A stretch of 64,000 nt of DNA. Source: Xanthoparmelia taractica. Lineage: Eukaryota; Ascomycota; Lecanoromycetes; Lecanorales; Parmeliaceae. The notes beneath the pieces are model-generated. The model was not told the DNA's origin and ran no database searches. It worked only from the letters and a program-made list of their open reading frames with translations. Below, piece after piece: positions 1-9,733 of this stretch. Location: the NCBI GenBank assembly GCA_033085395.1, contig JANQBS010000154.1, positions 31,639 through 95,638 of the forward strand. Direction: 5' to 3'. Numbering within the stretch: the first letter of the stretch is position 1; the number at the start of each line of letters is the position of its first letter. A program made the translations under genes and the position numbers.

Positions 1-1283
1 TCATTAGCTTGGCTCTCGCCGTCTTCATCTCCCTCATCATTATCCATGTCATTCGTAAGTGCATCGGAGTCGCTGTCTAGGTGGGGTACTCCGAATCGTG
101 CCGGGATAATCCCACGAAGGGCTGCTGAAGATGCTATAGCTTCACTATTACCGGCTGACTCAATAATCTCATGATCATCCAACCCACTCATTCCGACCCA
201 CTTGTTGCAAGCTACGCTTCCAGTTCGCCAAGTCTTAAGCAATTCCTCGCATACCGTATACCGTAGAATGTCATGGTCCTCGCCAACACTACAACCGGCG
301 ATGTCCTCCAGCCACTCAATGATGGTTCCGCACATCTGTTCACGAAAGGTATCTCGCGAGGATCGTATTGTCACTGTGATCTTGATTTGCTCTATGATCT
401 TAGCCACCCTCAGCAAGCTGCTGAGGTCCCGCGAATAGTCGACAACACTGCGTCCCATGTCGTTAGTTTCAAGGGCTTTCTCCAGCCCGAATCTTTTCGT
501 AGCTTTGCAGGCTCTCGCTACTTGCTCTTGAACCTCTACTACTGTATGCTTCTCGTCGTTCCATAACAGCAGAGCAAATTCTGGATCTGGATCTTGTGAT
601 TCCTCGTACCACTTCGAATTCAAATAGGATTGCCGCTCGTCCTGCCTGATAATGTCTTCTTTCTTCTCGAGCCGCAAGTTCTCTGGTGAGCATGAAATGA
701 CATCGCAGAGATAGTCCATAGCTCGCCCGATAGTCATCTTTATGCTCTCGGACAATTCTTCGGGGAGGTTTGGTACTTGCTGTTGTTTCCCTACGTTTGT
801 AGAGGTGTCCGCAGTGTGTATGGCACATTTGACTGGGATTTTCCAAGCTTCATCATCCCCACAATCACAGCAGCCGGTGTTGCCTGAGGAAATATGTTGA
901 CTGACAAGGTGACCTGTATGCTCCGAAGCTTCGAAGCAGCGAGTACAAAGGACACATGTATCATCAGTGGCACATGTTTTGCATCGGTAAGTAGCATCGC
1001 CACTCTTGAATATATGACCGCAGGCCTTGCCCCTGGCCGCTTCACTGTATTCCGATCCTTCTACCATACCCTGAGCATTCCGAAGATCCCAGTCCTCTCC
1101 GGGCTTTGGAACTTTGCCTCCGAAGAGAATCCGTAGATAGTAGTCATTTTCGGCTACAAGCGAGTTGAAGAGCGCTCGCTGTAGTGACTGGCTGGCGAAC
1201 TTCGTGTAGCGGTAACAATGCTCATTGGGAAGGTCTCGAAGAATGCAGCACAAGCGTCGCTCGCGGTTTGTCAGTAACATCAT
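1..1283 (-). CDS. UBR1: UBR1-type E3 ubiquitin ligase (N-recognin), 5' part
   Basis: This is the N-terminal 427 residues of an N-degron-recognising E3 ligase; the gene runs off the left edge. The minus-strand frame is open from 1283 to 1. Residues about 86-157 form a UBR-box zinc finger: a KACGHIFKSG start, a TCATDDTCVLCTRCF segment, and GCCDCGDDEAW with the downstream KCAIH. This fold binds basic N-terminal residues. Residues about 235-310, from FALLLWNDEKHT onward, resemble the ClpS-like adaptor region that handles bulky hydrophobic N-termini. An acidic low-complexity stretch (DNDEGDEDGE) lies next to the edge. The ATG at 1283 is the first in frame after an in-frame stop at 1383-1385; an upstream exon spliced at the AG beside that stop cannot be excluded. 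The RING and C-terminal domains lie outside the window. Confidence 0.9.
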   Translation of the reverse strand, partial: MMLLTNRERRLCCILRDLPNEHCYRYTKFASQSLQRALFNSLVAENDYYLRILFGGKVPKPGEDWDLRNAQGMVEGSEYSEAARGKACGHIFKSGDATYRCKTCATDDTCVLCTRCFEASEHTGHLVSQHISSGNTGCCDCGDDEAWKIPVKCAIHTADTSTNVGKQQQVPNLPEELSESIKMTIGRAMDYLCDVISCSPENLRLEKKEDIIRQDERQSYLNSKWYEESQDPDPEFALLLWNDEKHTVVEVQEQVARACKATKRFGLEKALETNDMGRSVVDYSRDLSSLLRVAKIIEQIKITVTIRSSRDTFREQMCGTIIEWLEDIAGCSVGEDHDILRYTVCEELLKTWRTGSVACNKWVGMSGLDDHEIIESAGNSEAIASSAALRGIIPARFGVPHLDSDSDALTNDMDNDEGDEDGESQAN

Positions 1284-2610
1284 GGGAGATAATCTTCCAT
1301 TGCTATTGGGACAGGGGTTCGATAGGGTTGGCGCATGCGAAGGCGAAAGGTTGGCGGATGAGGCAAATACGGCGCGGGTGTCCTATATACTCTCCAGAAT
1401 GTGAAGAGGGGAGGCAAGGAGATCGAAAAGTGGACTGAGGTCAATATTCTAAAGCCGCTAAAAGGAAAACATCACTTGGCGGCAACACAGACTCTTGGAC
1501 TGGTCAATGTGAATCTTGCCTCTCCTGGGAATTATATGTCTTCGCAGGTCTCCAGGCGGAACCAGGCCAAAGTCTCGATATATATTAGGGTGTATGATCA
1601 TCTACCTTATGGAGGGCACGCAGGTTTGATACATCCCTGCCGCAGTATGTTCCTGATAGCTAGTAGAAGAGCAAACGCATGCAATACCATTCACAGTCAG
1701 TGACGGCCCGTGATTTATTTACAGTCCTTTACCTCGCCATGTCACGTCGAATCAGGTCCTGGTCTCCTCGGTCGTGCACCCCAGAGACGATACAGCGATA
1801 CCCTTAAAGGGCAGATAATAATAGTCCATGTTGAACAAGTTCGTATCCTCCACTGGACATGACTATGACAGCAACCCTCACTCCTTATCCTCCAAATACT
1901 TATATCGTATGTCCTTCCATTGCCGCTGATCCAAGTCGTCAGCCAAAGCCTCAGTCAGGGGATTGTTGGCTTTTGACTCACTCCCTTATTATTCCAGTCC
2001 CAGAACTTGGTTAGAGCTTGATCGAAACCACTTGTACCCGCGCCCATTAGCCCATTCTCTTTTCAAGGCGTCGGCGAGTCTTCTTACATCTCGAACGCGA
2101 AAGCTCCGCCAAATACCGCGGACAAGAAAACAGCATTCCTTCGAAAGATGGAACTTCGTGGATATCAGCTAAATTTTCCACTGTAGAGGCTACTGAGAAG
2201 ACTTGCTTGTAGAGGCCACCCGCGATCTAGACGCACCAACAGTTAGCCCAGTAGTCTGCCAATCAGTCTCTCATTGCTTACACCAGCCATTGTGATGGTT
2301 GTGACCAATGCGCAAGTATTCGTGAAGCTATAGAGGTCGTGTTGCAAGACAAACGAAAGGTACCGTTGAATTGGCTGGGGAAGACAAAACCGCTTGGTCA
2401 ACCGTATTAGTGTCATTTAAATAATAGCGTTTCAAACTTGCACCCCATGCTCGAGCCACTGAAATATACGTCACATTCACTATCTCTTCAGGACCTAGGC
2501 ACTGGGTTCTCAGCTTGACTTGGGATTCCATGGATGTGAAAGTCGGCTCTATGTTTTGAAAACCTCATAATACCGTCACCATAGCAATCTCCAAAGTGCC
2601 CACCGCAACA
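1284..2610. other. Intergenic region between UBR1 and PYM
   Basis: This holds the divergent upstream regions of UBR1 (minus) and PYM (plus). Only short open frames are present, none with recognisable domains or good splice context. No tRNA B-box or repeat was seen. Confidence 0.6.
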
Positions 2611-3279
2611 ATGCCGATATCCGCCAGTCCTTCCCCGTCTCAATCACCAAATCCTCGCTCCGGTATCCTTACTACTCCCACCGGTGATCGGCATATTCCT
2701 CCATCAACGCGCGCCGATGGCTCTCTCCGCAAAGAAATTAAGATTCGGCCTGGCTACAGGCCGCCAGAAGATGTCGAAGTCTACAAGAACAGGACGGCTG
2801 AGGCCTGGAAGACAAGGGGAAGTGGCAGTATCCCTGGTGCCGACGGATTGAAGGATTCGGCGGATGCAAAGTCAAGCACGGGAAAGAATGCTAAGAGGAG
2901 AGAAGCGAGGAAGAGGGCAAAGGCTGCGGAGGGCGAAGCAGAGAAGGGGAACCTTGCGAACGAAGATACAAACATGGAAGGCAATTGGCAGTCGAGCGTA
3001 TACCCAAAGCCAGAGGGGACGAGAGATTGGAGGCCAGGAGGCCCGACATCAACCCAGGAGCTTAAGACTGACGTAGATCCCGAAGCAGAGAAGGAGAAGC
3101 AGGCGCGAAACCTGAAAAAGAAGCTACGGCAAGCACGAGAATTGCGAGAGAAGAAGGACAAAGGAGAGAACCTGCTTCCTGAGCAATTCGAGAAAGTCAT
3201 CAAAATTCAAGAGCTCATACGGCAACTAGATAGCCTGGGCTTTGATAGCGATGGAGTCAAGAAAGCAAACGATCGATGA
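2611..3279 (+). CDS. PYM (partner of Y14-Mago) homologue, exon-junction-complex disassembly factor
   Basis: A 222-residue single-exon protein. Residues about 18-58 carry the Mago-binding motif of the PYM/WIBG family: GILTTPTGDRHIPPSTRADG followed by SLRKEIKIRPGYRPPEDVEVY. The rest is highly charged and probably disordered, with Lys/Glu-rich coiled-coil segments around residues 85-105 and 155-205, and a C-terminal helix (EQFEKVIKIQELIRQLDSLG) typical of the family. Known PYM proteins bind the Mago-Y14 dimer and help remove exon junction complexes on translating ribosomes. The open frame extends to a GTG at 2596, but the first ATG is 2611 and is used here. The intron-rich genes of this window fit an active exon junction complex. 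Confidence 0.85.
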   Translation: MPISASPSPSQSPNPRSGILTTPTGDRHIPPSTRADGSLRKEIKIRPGYRPPEDVEVYKNRTAEAWKTRGSGSIPGADGLKDSADAKSSTGKNAKRREARKRAKAAEGEAEKGNLANEDTNMEGNWQSSVYPKPEGTRDWRPGGPTSTQELKTDVDPEAEKEKQARNLKKKLRQARELREKKDKGENLLPEQFEKVIKIQELIRQLDSLGFDSDGVKKANDR

Positions 3280-3732
3280 GGGACGATATCCAGGGTCTAG
3301 ACAGCGAAAGACTTCTATAGCAGAAGGCATTACAAGCATAATTATTCAGCGAATATACCCTTGCGGATGTTGGGAAAATCCTCATGTCCAGTATCAACTA
3401 TGTTAAAAGCGAGCGCCATGCAGCTGTTACCACTTGCGCTGTTGCGTGAAGTATGCCTAACGCAGCGGCAACGCGGTCCTCAGCATCAATCTCGCTCGTG
3501 CTGCTAATATATGTCTTGTTTAATTAGCTTTACCTTCAGCTGCCAAGACATCGTCTCCTCTTCCACTCTTTACTTTCGCATTTTTGCACCTCGCGGGCAA
3601 TTCAGCACGGCTAATTCAGTCTTCTTTCCAATGCGGTGGGTAATGGAATGACAAAATATGTTAACCTCTGGGTTATTAACAGACAATACCCGGAGTCTTG
3701 CGTATTTCAATTTTGAATATTAGACGTCTAGC
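3280..3732. other. Intergenic, convergent PYM / HEM14 3' ends
   Basis: This is 3'-flanking sequence of two convergent genes. No coding, RNA or repeat feature can be supported. Confidence 0.6.
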
Positions 3733-5623
3733 CTATATTTGTAACTCCTCTCGGTTGACCCACGACCACTTTTTCCCGCCTACAAAAGCTTCAAGACCAG
3801 TTGTTCCAGTACCATCAATCAGGCCTTTGGCCACGTCCCTAGCAGCCCTTATGCAGTCATTGAGTCCCACGCCTGTATAGCTATTTCCGGCAACTCTGAG
3901 TCTGCCTTTGAAAGACTCCAAGCGAAGACTGGCGTCCTCCATTCGCGCCTCGTGACCGACACCGTATTGCGGTATGCAATCACGTTGCAGGCTAACACGT
4001 ATCGCTCGAGGCTCCTCGTCAATGCCTAGATGGCGGTTCAGCAGTGCCTTCGCCATACTAGCACCTTCATCTTCGTCTGGATAAAACTCAAAGTCGTCCC
4101 ACCAATGCCCACCGAGCATCACCGTGACTTTGGTGCCCGCTACATCGTCCTGACCGATACTAGCATCAGAATCGAAGACGACACCCAGCGCCCTTTCAGC
4201 GTTCTGTTCGAATGGCACGGAGCGAGGCAATAGATAACCGAAGCCGTGAACTGGGAGGATTTTAGGATTTGAGAAGAAGAGATTTACAACCATAACTGTA
4301 ACAGCAGAGGTACGAGACAAAGACGAAAGATTAGTGGTAGATGATCGAGATACGATGCTCGCAAGCTTACTTCCAGGTATTGTAGATACAACATGATCGA
4401 AGTTGTAGTCTGTCGTTTCGCTATTTGAGCTCCCCTTTGCTTTTATGTGGATCTAGGCTTCTTTTAGTCTGTGGTCCCACTGTCATAGGTTGCACAGAAG
4501 GTTATACTGCTCGAATGAAAACCATGAAAGGTGCCCGTACCTTCTCGCCAGCCGCGTCTGACCTTAATTTGATTTGCCCAACATTGGTGTTTTCCAGTAT
4601 GAGAACATTATCACTCTCATCGAGCTTTGACTCCAGCTTGTCAGCTAGTTCGCCGATCCCGCCCTTGAAAGTGAATACGCTAGATTTCTTGACGACTTCC
4701 AGCTTGTCAGACACGATAGGCTGACTCCGGAGTGTTCTTATCATATCCAAATCACTTGCAGGAACTGGCTGCAACCCTCCAAATGCCTGCTCCAGTAAGC
4801 CTTTCACGACTGAGTTGCTTCTCCGTTCAATCGCCCATAGTGATGGCACTATTGCACGAGCACTAAGCTTGTAAATGTCACCAGCGTAGATCCCATGGAA
4901 AATAGCAGAGACTACATTATTTGTCAAGGTAGAGCCAAATCTCCGAGCGAGAAAGGAACCGATAGATTCGTCTTGGAGATCGGCTGGACGTTGGGATTTA
5001 GTGACCTCTGACAAGATCCCAGCAATAGTACCTTTGAAGACCGGCTCAGACAAGATGTTGGAAATGTTTTGGAGCAACGAGGAGCCGGGCCCAGGCATTC
5101 GCACAAGATGATCTGGATAGTAAACGAATCTGTTCTGGGCTGCCACTGAATTTTTGGATGTCATCAGGATTCGATCCTCCAAGCCAAGCTCATGGACCTG
5201 AATGGCGTTGGTCAGCTTAGACACGCAATCAATGTGTTGCTGTCCTACCAGACCCAAGGTCACAAGCCCATTTGGGGTTGATGGGCGTAGATTGCGTGGT
5301 CCTCGCTCAAAAATTACGTTGCCACTGCCGACGTCTACTGACCTTGAGTGAAGCCATCCACCCAAGCGTGAGCTGGCCTCGAAAAGCGTGATCTTTGCGT
5401 TTGGAAGGTCTCTTGACAGAAAGTAGGCACTGGCTAGCCCGGTAATCCCTCCTCCTAGAACAGCTATATTTGAAGACTCAGGCTTCGTGGTCGATGTGGA
5501 TAGGGCTGTGGCATAATGGCGAGATATGGCAAATTCCGGACATGCCCATCTAGCAGAACATTGCCCGAGCGGAAACCTCAGGGTATCGAGTTGACATCGG
5601 GGGTTCGAAATCAATCTATGCAT
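3733..5623 (-). CDS. HEM14: Protoporphyrinogen oxidase (haem biosynthesis)
   Basis: Two exons, 5623-4541 and 4452-3733, give about 600 residues. The 88-nt intron starts GTACGG, ends CCTAG and restores the strand IHIKAKGSSNSE leading into DHVVSTIPGSKL. The enzyme oxidises protoporphyrinogen IX to protoporphyrin IX using FAD at the mitochondrial inner membrane. Residues 1-40 are Arg/Ser/Thr-rich and look like a mitochondrial targeting segment. An FAD-binding Rossmann motif (VLGGGITGLASAY) is at about 55-67, followed by FEASSRLGGWLHS. The C-terminal FAD motif (GNSYTGVGLNDCIRAA) is near the end. The length suits fungal HEM14 proteins. A shadow frame on the opposite strand across the middle of the gene has no family support. 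Confidence 0.93.
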
Positions 5624-6202
5624 GAGAACACCCTTGATATATCACGTGTGGTCTGTTTTGGGAGTTATCGATATGGAGAACAGTAGCAGTAGCTATACGC
5701 GACGGAAAAAAGCCGATCCACCATTGAGATTCCGGGGTGCGGTGTCTTTTATCAGAACAGCAATGTCCTGTGGTGGTGTGGTATGTTTACCAAGTGAACC
5801 GCGTTTAACAGCTTGGGGACAATCCGACCTCTACGACATGGCATTGAAGACGCAAGATCGATCAAAGCCTTACCTAGCTCTAAGATCAAGATCTATTGAG
5901 GCATAAAACCTTTGAAAGCGCTCCGAAGACTTCTATCGGAGGAGTTCTACTCGCAAGCTCGACATCGTGATACATGTACATTTGCGCCACCATCAACCAG
6001 GTATGCCCCGTATGCCCCTATGATTCAAGAATTGACCCTTAGCGCAACGCTAAAGCCGCTCTTCTCCACAGAAGAACGTCGGCGCTATCACCATGTCAAT
6101 AGGCGTGACACGTCCCGTGCAAGTGCACTTTTCCAAGCTTTCCAAGCTCTTGCGCTCGACTTCGTTGAGCTGATCCCGTCCTCAAACTCCTGGTGCTCCC
6201 TT
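5624..6202. other. HEM14 promoter and NAB2 3' flank
   Basis: This lies between the HEM14 start and the NAB2 stop. Plus-strand open frames of 94 and 104 codons here show no recognisable domain and sit in the upstream and 3' regions of the flanking genes. Confidence 0.5.
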
Positions 6203-7912
6203 TCATGTAACAACCTCGGCGCCTAGGCTTGAACTTTGCGAGCCATGCAGTTGGTCCTCAGCCTTGACATCCTCAACTTTGACGCCCGGCACCACCAGCT
6301 CCTCCTCCGCCATCTCGTCGACGAACTTTCTCTCGCTCACATGACCCTGATCTTCGTCTTCATCCGCCATTCGCCAAACCTTGTCCCCAAAGACCCCTCT
6401 CTGCTGACCCTCAGCATGCTTGAAGGGACATTGTGGGTTCAAGCATGGGTTAAATCGACACATTGTTTTAACATGCGCAAATTTACAGCCTTCCTTCTTA
6501 CAATCGGCGCCGAATCTGCAAGGAGGCATGGAGATCGGGTGTCGAAATGGACATGAAGGGTTTGTGCAATGCGGGAAAAACTTGCAATCCTGCTCGGATT
6601 GATGGCTGATCTTCTGTGCGGGCGACGGGTGACGGCCAACGCATTTTCGGTTCTTGCAGGCAGCACCGAACGGGCACTCGTCATTGATATCGATCGTGGT
6701 ACCTGGAGGTGCCTCGGGAGATTGATGAGCGTAGGGGCAATCTTTCTTCGTGCAAGTCAAGTTGAATCTGCAAATGGTCTCTGGAGCCGATTCCGGTGGG
6801 TTGTTCTGTGAGCTTTCCACCTCCATGGATGACGAGATGTCGCCATTGCTGTAAGTGCTGGGAATCTCCGACGTTGCAGAACGCTCTTGAGATTGGCGCA
6901 TGCCACCGTTTGACTGTGAACCTTTATTGTATTGTCCGTTCTGCCGCTGCGGGTTGCCCTCCACTCTCTCGAAGAGCGACCGGCCTGGCAGTTGTCTTGA
7001 AGTTGTACCGCCACTATGGAACGTTGGATTAACGGGCGGCATGAACATCTGTTGTTGTTGAGGAGAAAAGAGTTGTTGCATCATTCGCGCCTGCTCTTCA
7101 TACATGGACAGCAATTGCATTTGCTGCTGTGGTGTCATCTGCATCATTGGACCGGCAGCTCCACCATTGAGCATGCTTCCGTTTGGGATACTCATTGGTC
7201 TTCCATTTACTTGTGCTCTCGGGATCCGATTTTGATCGGTTCGAGGGCCCTTTGGCGGTAACCGACCATGCATGTTGATACGCTCAGTGCCTTGTTGTGC
7301 TCGGACGCGATGGAGAGCAGTGTCGCTTGATCGATCCATGGCTTTTGATATTTGACCAATCATCCTTTTGTTGCTGTGTCGTGAGGGATTGCGCATTGAC
7401 TTGGGACCAGTCGGTCTATTTGCCACTGTCAGTGATTTGCGGATGACGAATTCCCGAATGACGGACACATACATAGCTCCATCCTTGACCCCATCCATGC
7501 CTTCCGCCATGTCTGCATCAGTAGACCTTTGGTCGTTAGGCTGTCTGTCTCCGTCTCTGGACAGACTACCTTCGTCTGTATATGATGGTATGGCCTGGCC
7601 TTGCTGCGCTCGTGGCATCTGACTCACAGGAGGTCCGTTTAGTTGACCGTTCAGGAGATCAACCTGCTCAAACAGCCATCTTGCAAAGTCCGTTGCTCCA
7701 GTATCATCAGGTCCGAGATTGAGCAGGTCATTGGAGAGCTCGGCCGCAATCTGTTCCTGTGTTTTCCCGTTCACGAGCATAAGGATAATATATTCTCCAA
7801 GCGCTGAGTCGTCAAGCCCTCCGGTACTCCATCCTACCTCCGAGAGTTTGGGCTGGACCACATTGCTGAGTGCCTCGGCGAGGGGTGTGTTGAGAGCCAC
7901 TTCCACGGCCAT
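6203..7912 (-). CDS. NAB2: Nuclear polyadenylated-RNA-binding protein with five CCCH zinc fingers
   Basis: The N-terminal ~100 residues match the PWI-like helical domain of NAB2, which docks to nuclear-pore Mlp proteins. A Gln/Met-rich stretch follows. Five tandem CCCH fingers occupy about residues 362-478: CRFNLTCTKKDCPYAH, CPFGAACKNRKCVGRH, CKFFPHCTNPSCPFRH, CRFGADCKKEGCKFAH and CRFNPCLNPQCPFKH. These bind poly(A) and couple 3'-end processing to export. The frame is open throughout, but positions 7416-7472 look like a 57-nt intron: GTATGT donor, CTGAC branch point, AAATAG acceptor. Because 57 is divisible by three it hides in frame. Removing it gives exons 7912-7473 and 7415-6203 and a 550-residue protein reading DGAIPTGPKSMRN. 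The gene is divergent from PRE2. Confidence 0.9.
   Translation of the reverse strand: MAVEVALNTPLAEALSNVVQPKLSEVGWSTGGLDDSALGEYIILMLVNGKTQEQIAAELSNDLLNLGPDDTGATDFARWLFEQVDLLNGQLNGPPVSQMPRAQQGQAIPSYTDEGSLSRDGDRQPNDQRSTDADMAEGMDGVKDGAMYVSVIREFVIRKSLTVANRPTGPKSMRNPSRHSNKRMIGQISKAMDRSSDTALHRVRAQQGTERINMHGRLPPKGPRTDQNRIPRAQVNGRPMSIPNGSMLNGGAAGPMMQMTPQQQMQLLSMYEEQARMMQQLFSPQQQQMFMPPVNPTFHSGGTTSRQLPGRSLFERVEGNPQRQNGQYNKGSQSNGGMRQSQERSATSEIPSTYSNGDISSSMEVESSQNNPPESAPETICRFNLTCTKKDCPYAHQSPEAPPGTTIDINDECPFGAACKNRKCVGRHPSPAQKISHQSEQDCKFFPHCTNPSCPFRHPISMPPCRFGADCKKEGCKFAHVKTMCRFNPCLNPQCPFKHAEGQQRGVFGDKVWRMADEDEDQGHVSERKFVDEMAEEELVVPGVKVEDVKAEDQLHGSQSSSLGAEVVT
7416..7472 (-). other. Predicted in-frame 57-nt intron in NAB2
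   Basis: On the minus strand the donor is GTATGT, a CTGAC branch point lies 15-20 nt before the end, and the acceptor is AAATAG. There is no stop codon and the length is a multiple of three, so retention would only insert 19 residues (starting YVSVIREF). The inserted peptide looks unlike its Pro/Gly-rich surroundings. Confidence 0.75.
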
Positions 7913-8247
7913 GGCGGCCTTGACGGATGCGGAAGTGGAAGCTGAGGTTGATAGTGGCGCAGGAAATTACGATGTTGAAAATGATTGCGCCGCCGATAAT
8001 TCTCGTGTGAAGATTAATCGAAGATTGATGGACGTGAGCGGGATGTGATGAGGTTCCTCTTAGTTAAGGTACCTCCGTACTAACCGTCAGCCCTATGATG
8101 AGCTTGGCGTGTTGCGTGGACCTAAAGTACCTTACGAATTGATTCACCACAAGCTTCAACCTTCATCACTCGTCAATCTGTCTCTTTGCCTCTAAGTTTC
8201 TACTCTTCCCACCCAGTGTATCGCCACGACGCAGTTGCCCTATCCAG
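7913..8247. promoter_or_regulatory. Divergent promoter region NAB2 / PRE2
   Basis: This 335-bp spacer serves both starts. It holds AAGGTACCTCCGTAC (8067-8081) and AAAGTACCTTACG (8125-8137), two copies of a GTAC-centred motif that recurs in other intergenic regions of the window. I saw no clear proteasome-associated control element. Confidence 0.5.
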
Positions 8248-9268
8248 ATGGACACTTTAGTGGCAACATACAGCCGTCCAGCGTTCGAGGATGAAGGCTA
8301 CTCGTCAGACGAGCACCAAGAGCTGATACAGGCAAAGCCATCACTGTCCTTGAGCTTTGCGTTACCCCCCATGCGAAACGTGAGTTATCCTCGAGCCCCC
8401 GCGCTCTCTTTTATCCGGTACAGCTGCTAAAGCTAGCCCTTAGCCATCAGCCTTCCTCCGCGCGTTGACGGATGATCATGCCAATCCAGATTGCCCTATC
8501 AAGCTTGCACACGGCACAACAACGCTCGCATTCCGATTTCAAGGGGGGATTATTGTAGCTACAGACTCAAGAGCTTCAGCAGGAGATTGGATTGCCAGTC
8601 AAACAGTAAAAAAGGTGATCGAGATCAACAACTGCCTATTAGGGACAATGGCTGGTGGTGCTGCGGTGAGTTTCTTGGAAGGGACCAGGGGTGGAACAGA
8701 CTGTACTGAAGCCTGAATAGGACTGCCAATATTGGTTAGCCTACCTCGGTATGCAGTGTCGACTTCACGAGCTCCGCCACAAGCGCCGTATATCTGTCGC
8801 TGCGGCATCGAAGATCCTTTCGAATCTCGTTTACTCGTACAAGGGCATGGGCCTGAGCATGGGCACAATGTGTGCCGGAGTCACACCACAAGAAGGCCCT
8901 GCGCTGTACTATGTAGATTCAGAAGGGACTCGGCTAGCTGGCAATCTGTTCTGCGTAGGGTCAGGCCAGACATTTGCGTACGGAGTACTGGACGCGGAGT
9001 ACCACTACAACCTGACCGAAGAAGAAGCACTGGAGCTTGGTTCAAGAAGCATCCTCGCGGCGACACATCGAGATGCTTTCTCCGGTGGCTTCATCAACCT
9101 GTATCATGTCAAGGAGGACGGTTGGGTGAAGCACGGCTTTCGGGTAGGATTGTCTCAACATTTCATAGGTCATGACTGTACTGACGGGCGCCACAGGACA
9201 CGAATCCGATCTTCTGGAAGACGAAGTTAGAGAAAGGCGAGTTCAGTAGTGTGATAGCAAACCTGTGA
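8248..9268 (+). CDS. PRE2: 20S proteasome subunit beta5 (chymotrypsin-like)
   Basis: Four exons, 8248-8379, 8444-8665, 8721-9143 and 9197-9268, give 282 residues. The three introns are 64, 55 and 53 nt, all phase 0, with GTGAGT or GTAGGA donors and TAG or CAG acceptors. The propeptide ends at KLAHG, and TTTLAFRFQGG begins the mature N-terminal nucleophile enzyme at Thr69. Conserved beta5 features follow: TDSRASAGDWIASQTVKKV, GTMAGGAADCQYWL, RHKRRISVAAASKILSN and KGMGLSMGTMCAGV. The C-terminus is DTNPIFWKTKLEKGEFSSVI. The subunit self-processes during assembly and cleaves after hydrophobic residues in the core particle. The second exon begins PSAFLRALTDDHANPDCPIK, which fixed the choice of the TAG at 8441-8443 over the downstream CAG. 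Confidence 0.95.
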
Positions 9269-9733
9269 ATCTATTGGGCAGGAAGGCGGTAGACATCCGG
9301 TGTCCATTTAGCAAATACTCGTCAGGTTTGGAGATGGAATTCTCTCCACATGCATTTCAAGGCGCTAGGAGATACCTGTAGGCCTGTAATTTTACGATGT
9401 TTGTGATCCTACCTTAGCTTATCCCAAGGCAGCAAATTTTTTCCTTTCTTTCGCTTTGGGGATATCGCAAGGCTTGATGATATAATAGGTAGACAGTCCT
9501 TTACGGGCTAGTACCTATTTAATTCATACCAATCAAATTCTCCTTCCTACCGCAGTCCGCATACGCTTACCCCTCGCCCGCAATGTGCTGCACTCTCAAC
9601 TACTCTACCTTGCTCCTCGCATTACTGCCGCTGCTTACCATGTCAACTCTCCCTTCCAACTCGATTTGAACCATTACCCACGTTTCCATCTTGGCTCAAA
9701 CTTGTACAACTGTCTGTAAAGTAAATCGCAAAC
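9269..9733. other. Intergenic PRE2 / MFS pseudogene
   Basis: This holds the PRE2 3' flank and the old promoter of the transporter gene, with pyrimidine-rich tracts near 9570-9720. No other feature was seen. Confidence 0.55.

Noticed and set aside
2328..2531. 67-codon minus-strand frame upstream of PYM
   Set aside because: No recognisable domain, and it sits in a likely promoter.
5597..5612. GGTTCGAAATC resembling a tRNA B box
   Set aside because: It overlaps the HEM14 start, and no cloverleaf or A box is present. No tRNA was found in the window by eye.
5622..6226. Two plus-strand frames of 94 and 104 codons
   Set aside because: They lie in the HEM14 promoter and NAB2 3' flank; no domain, splice pattern or codon signal supports them.
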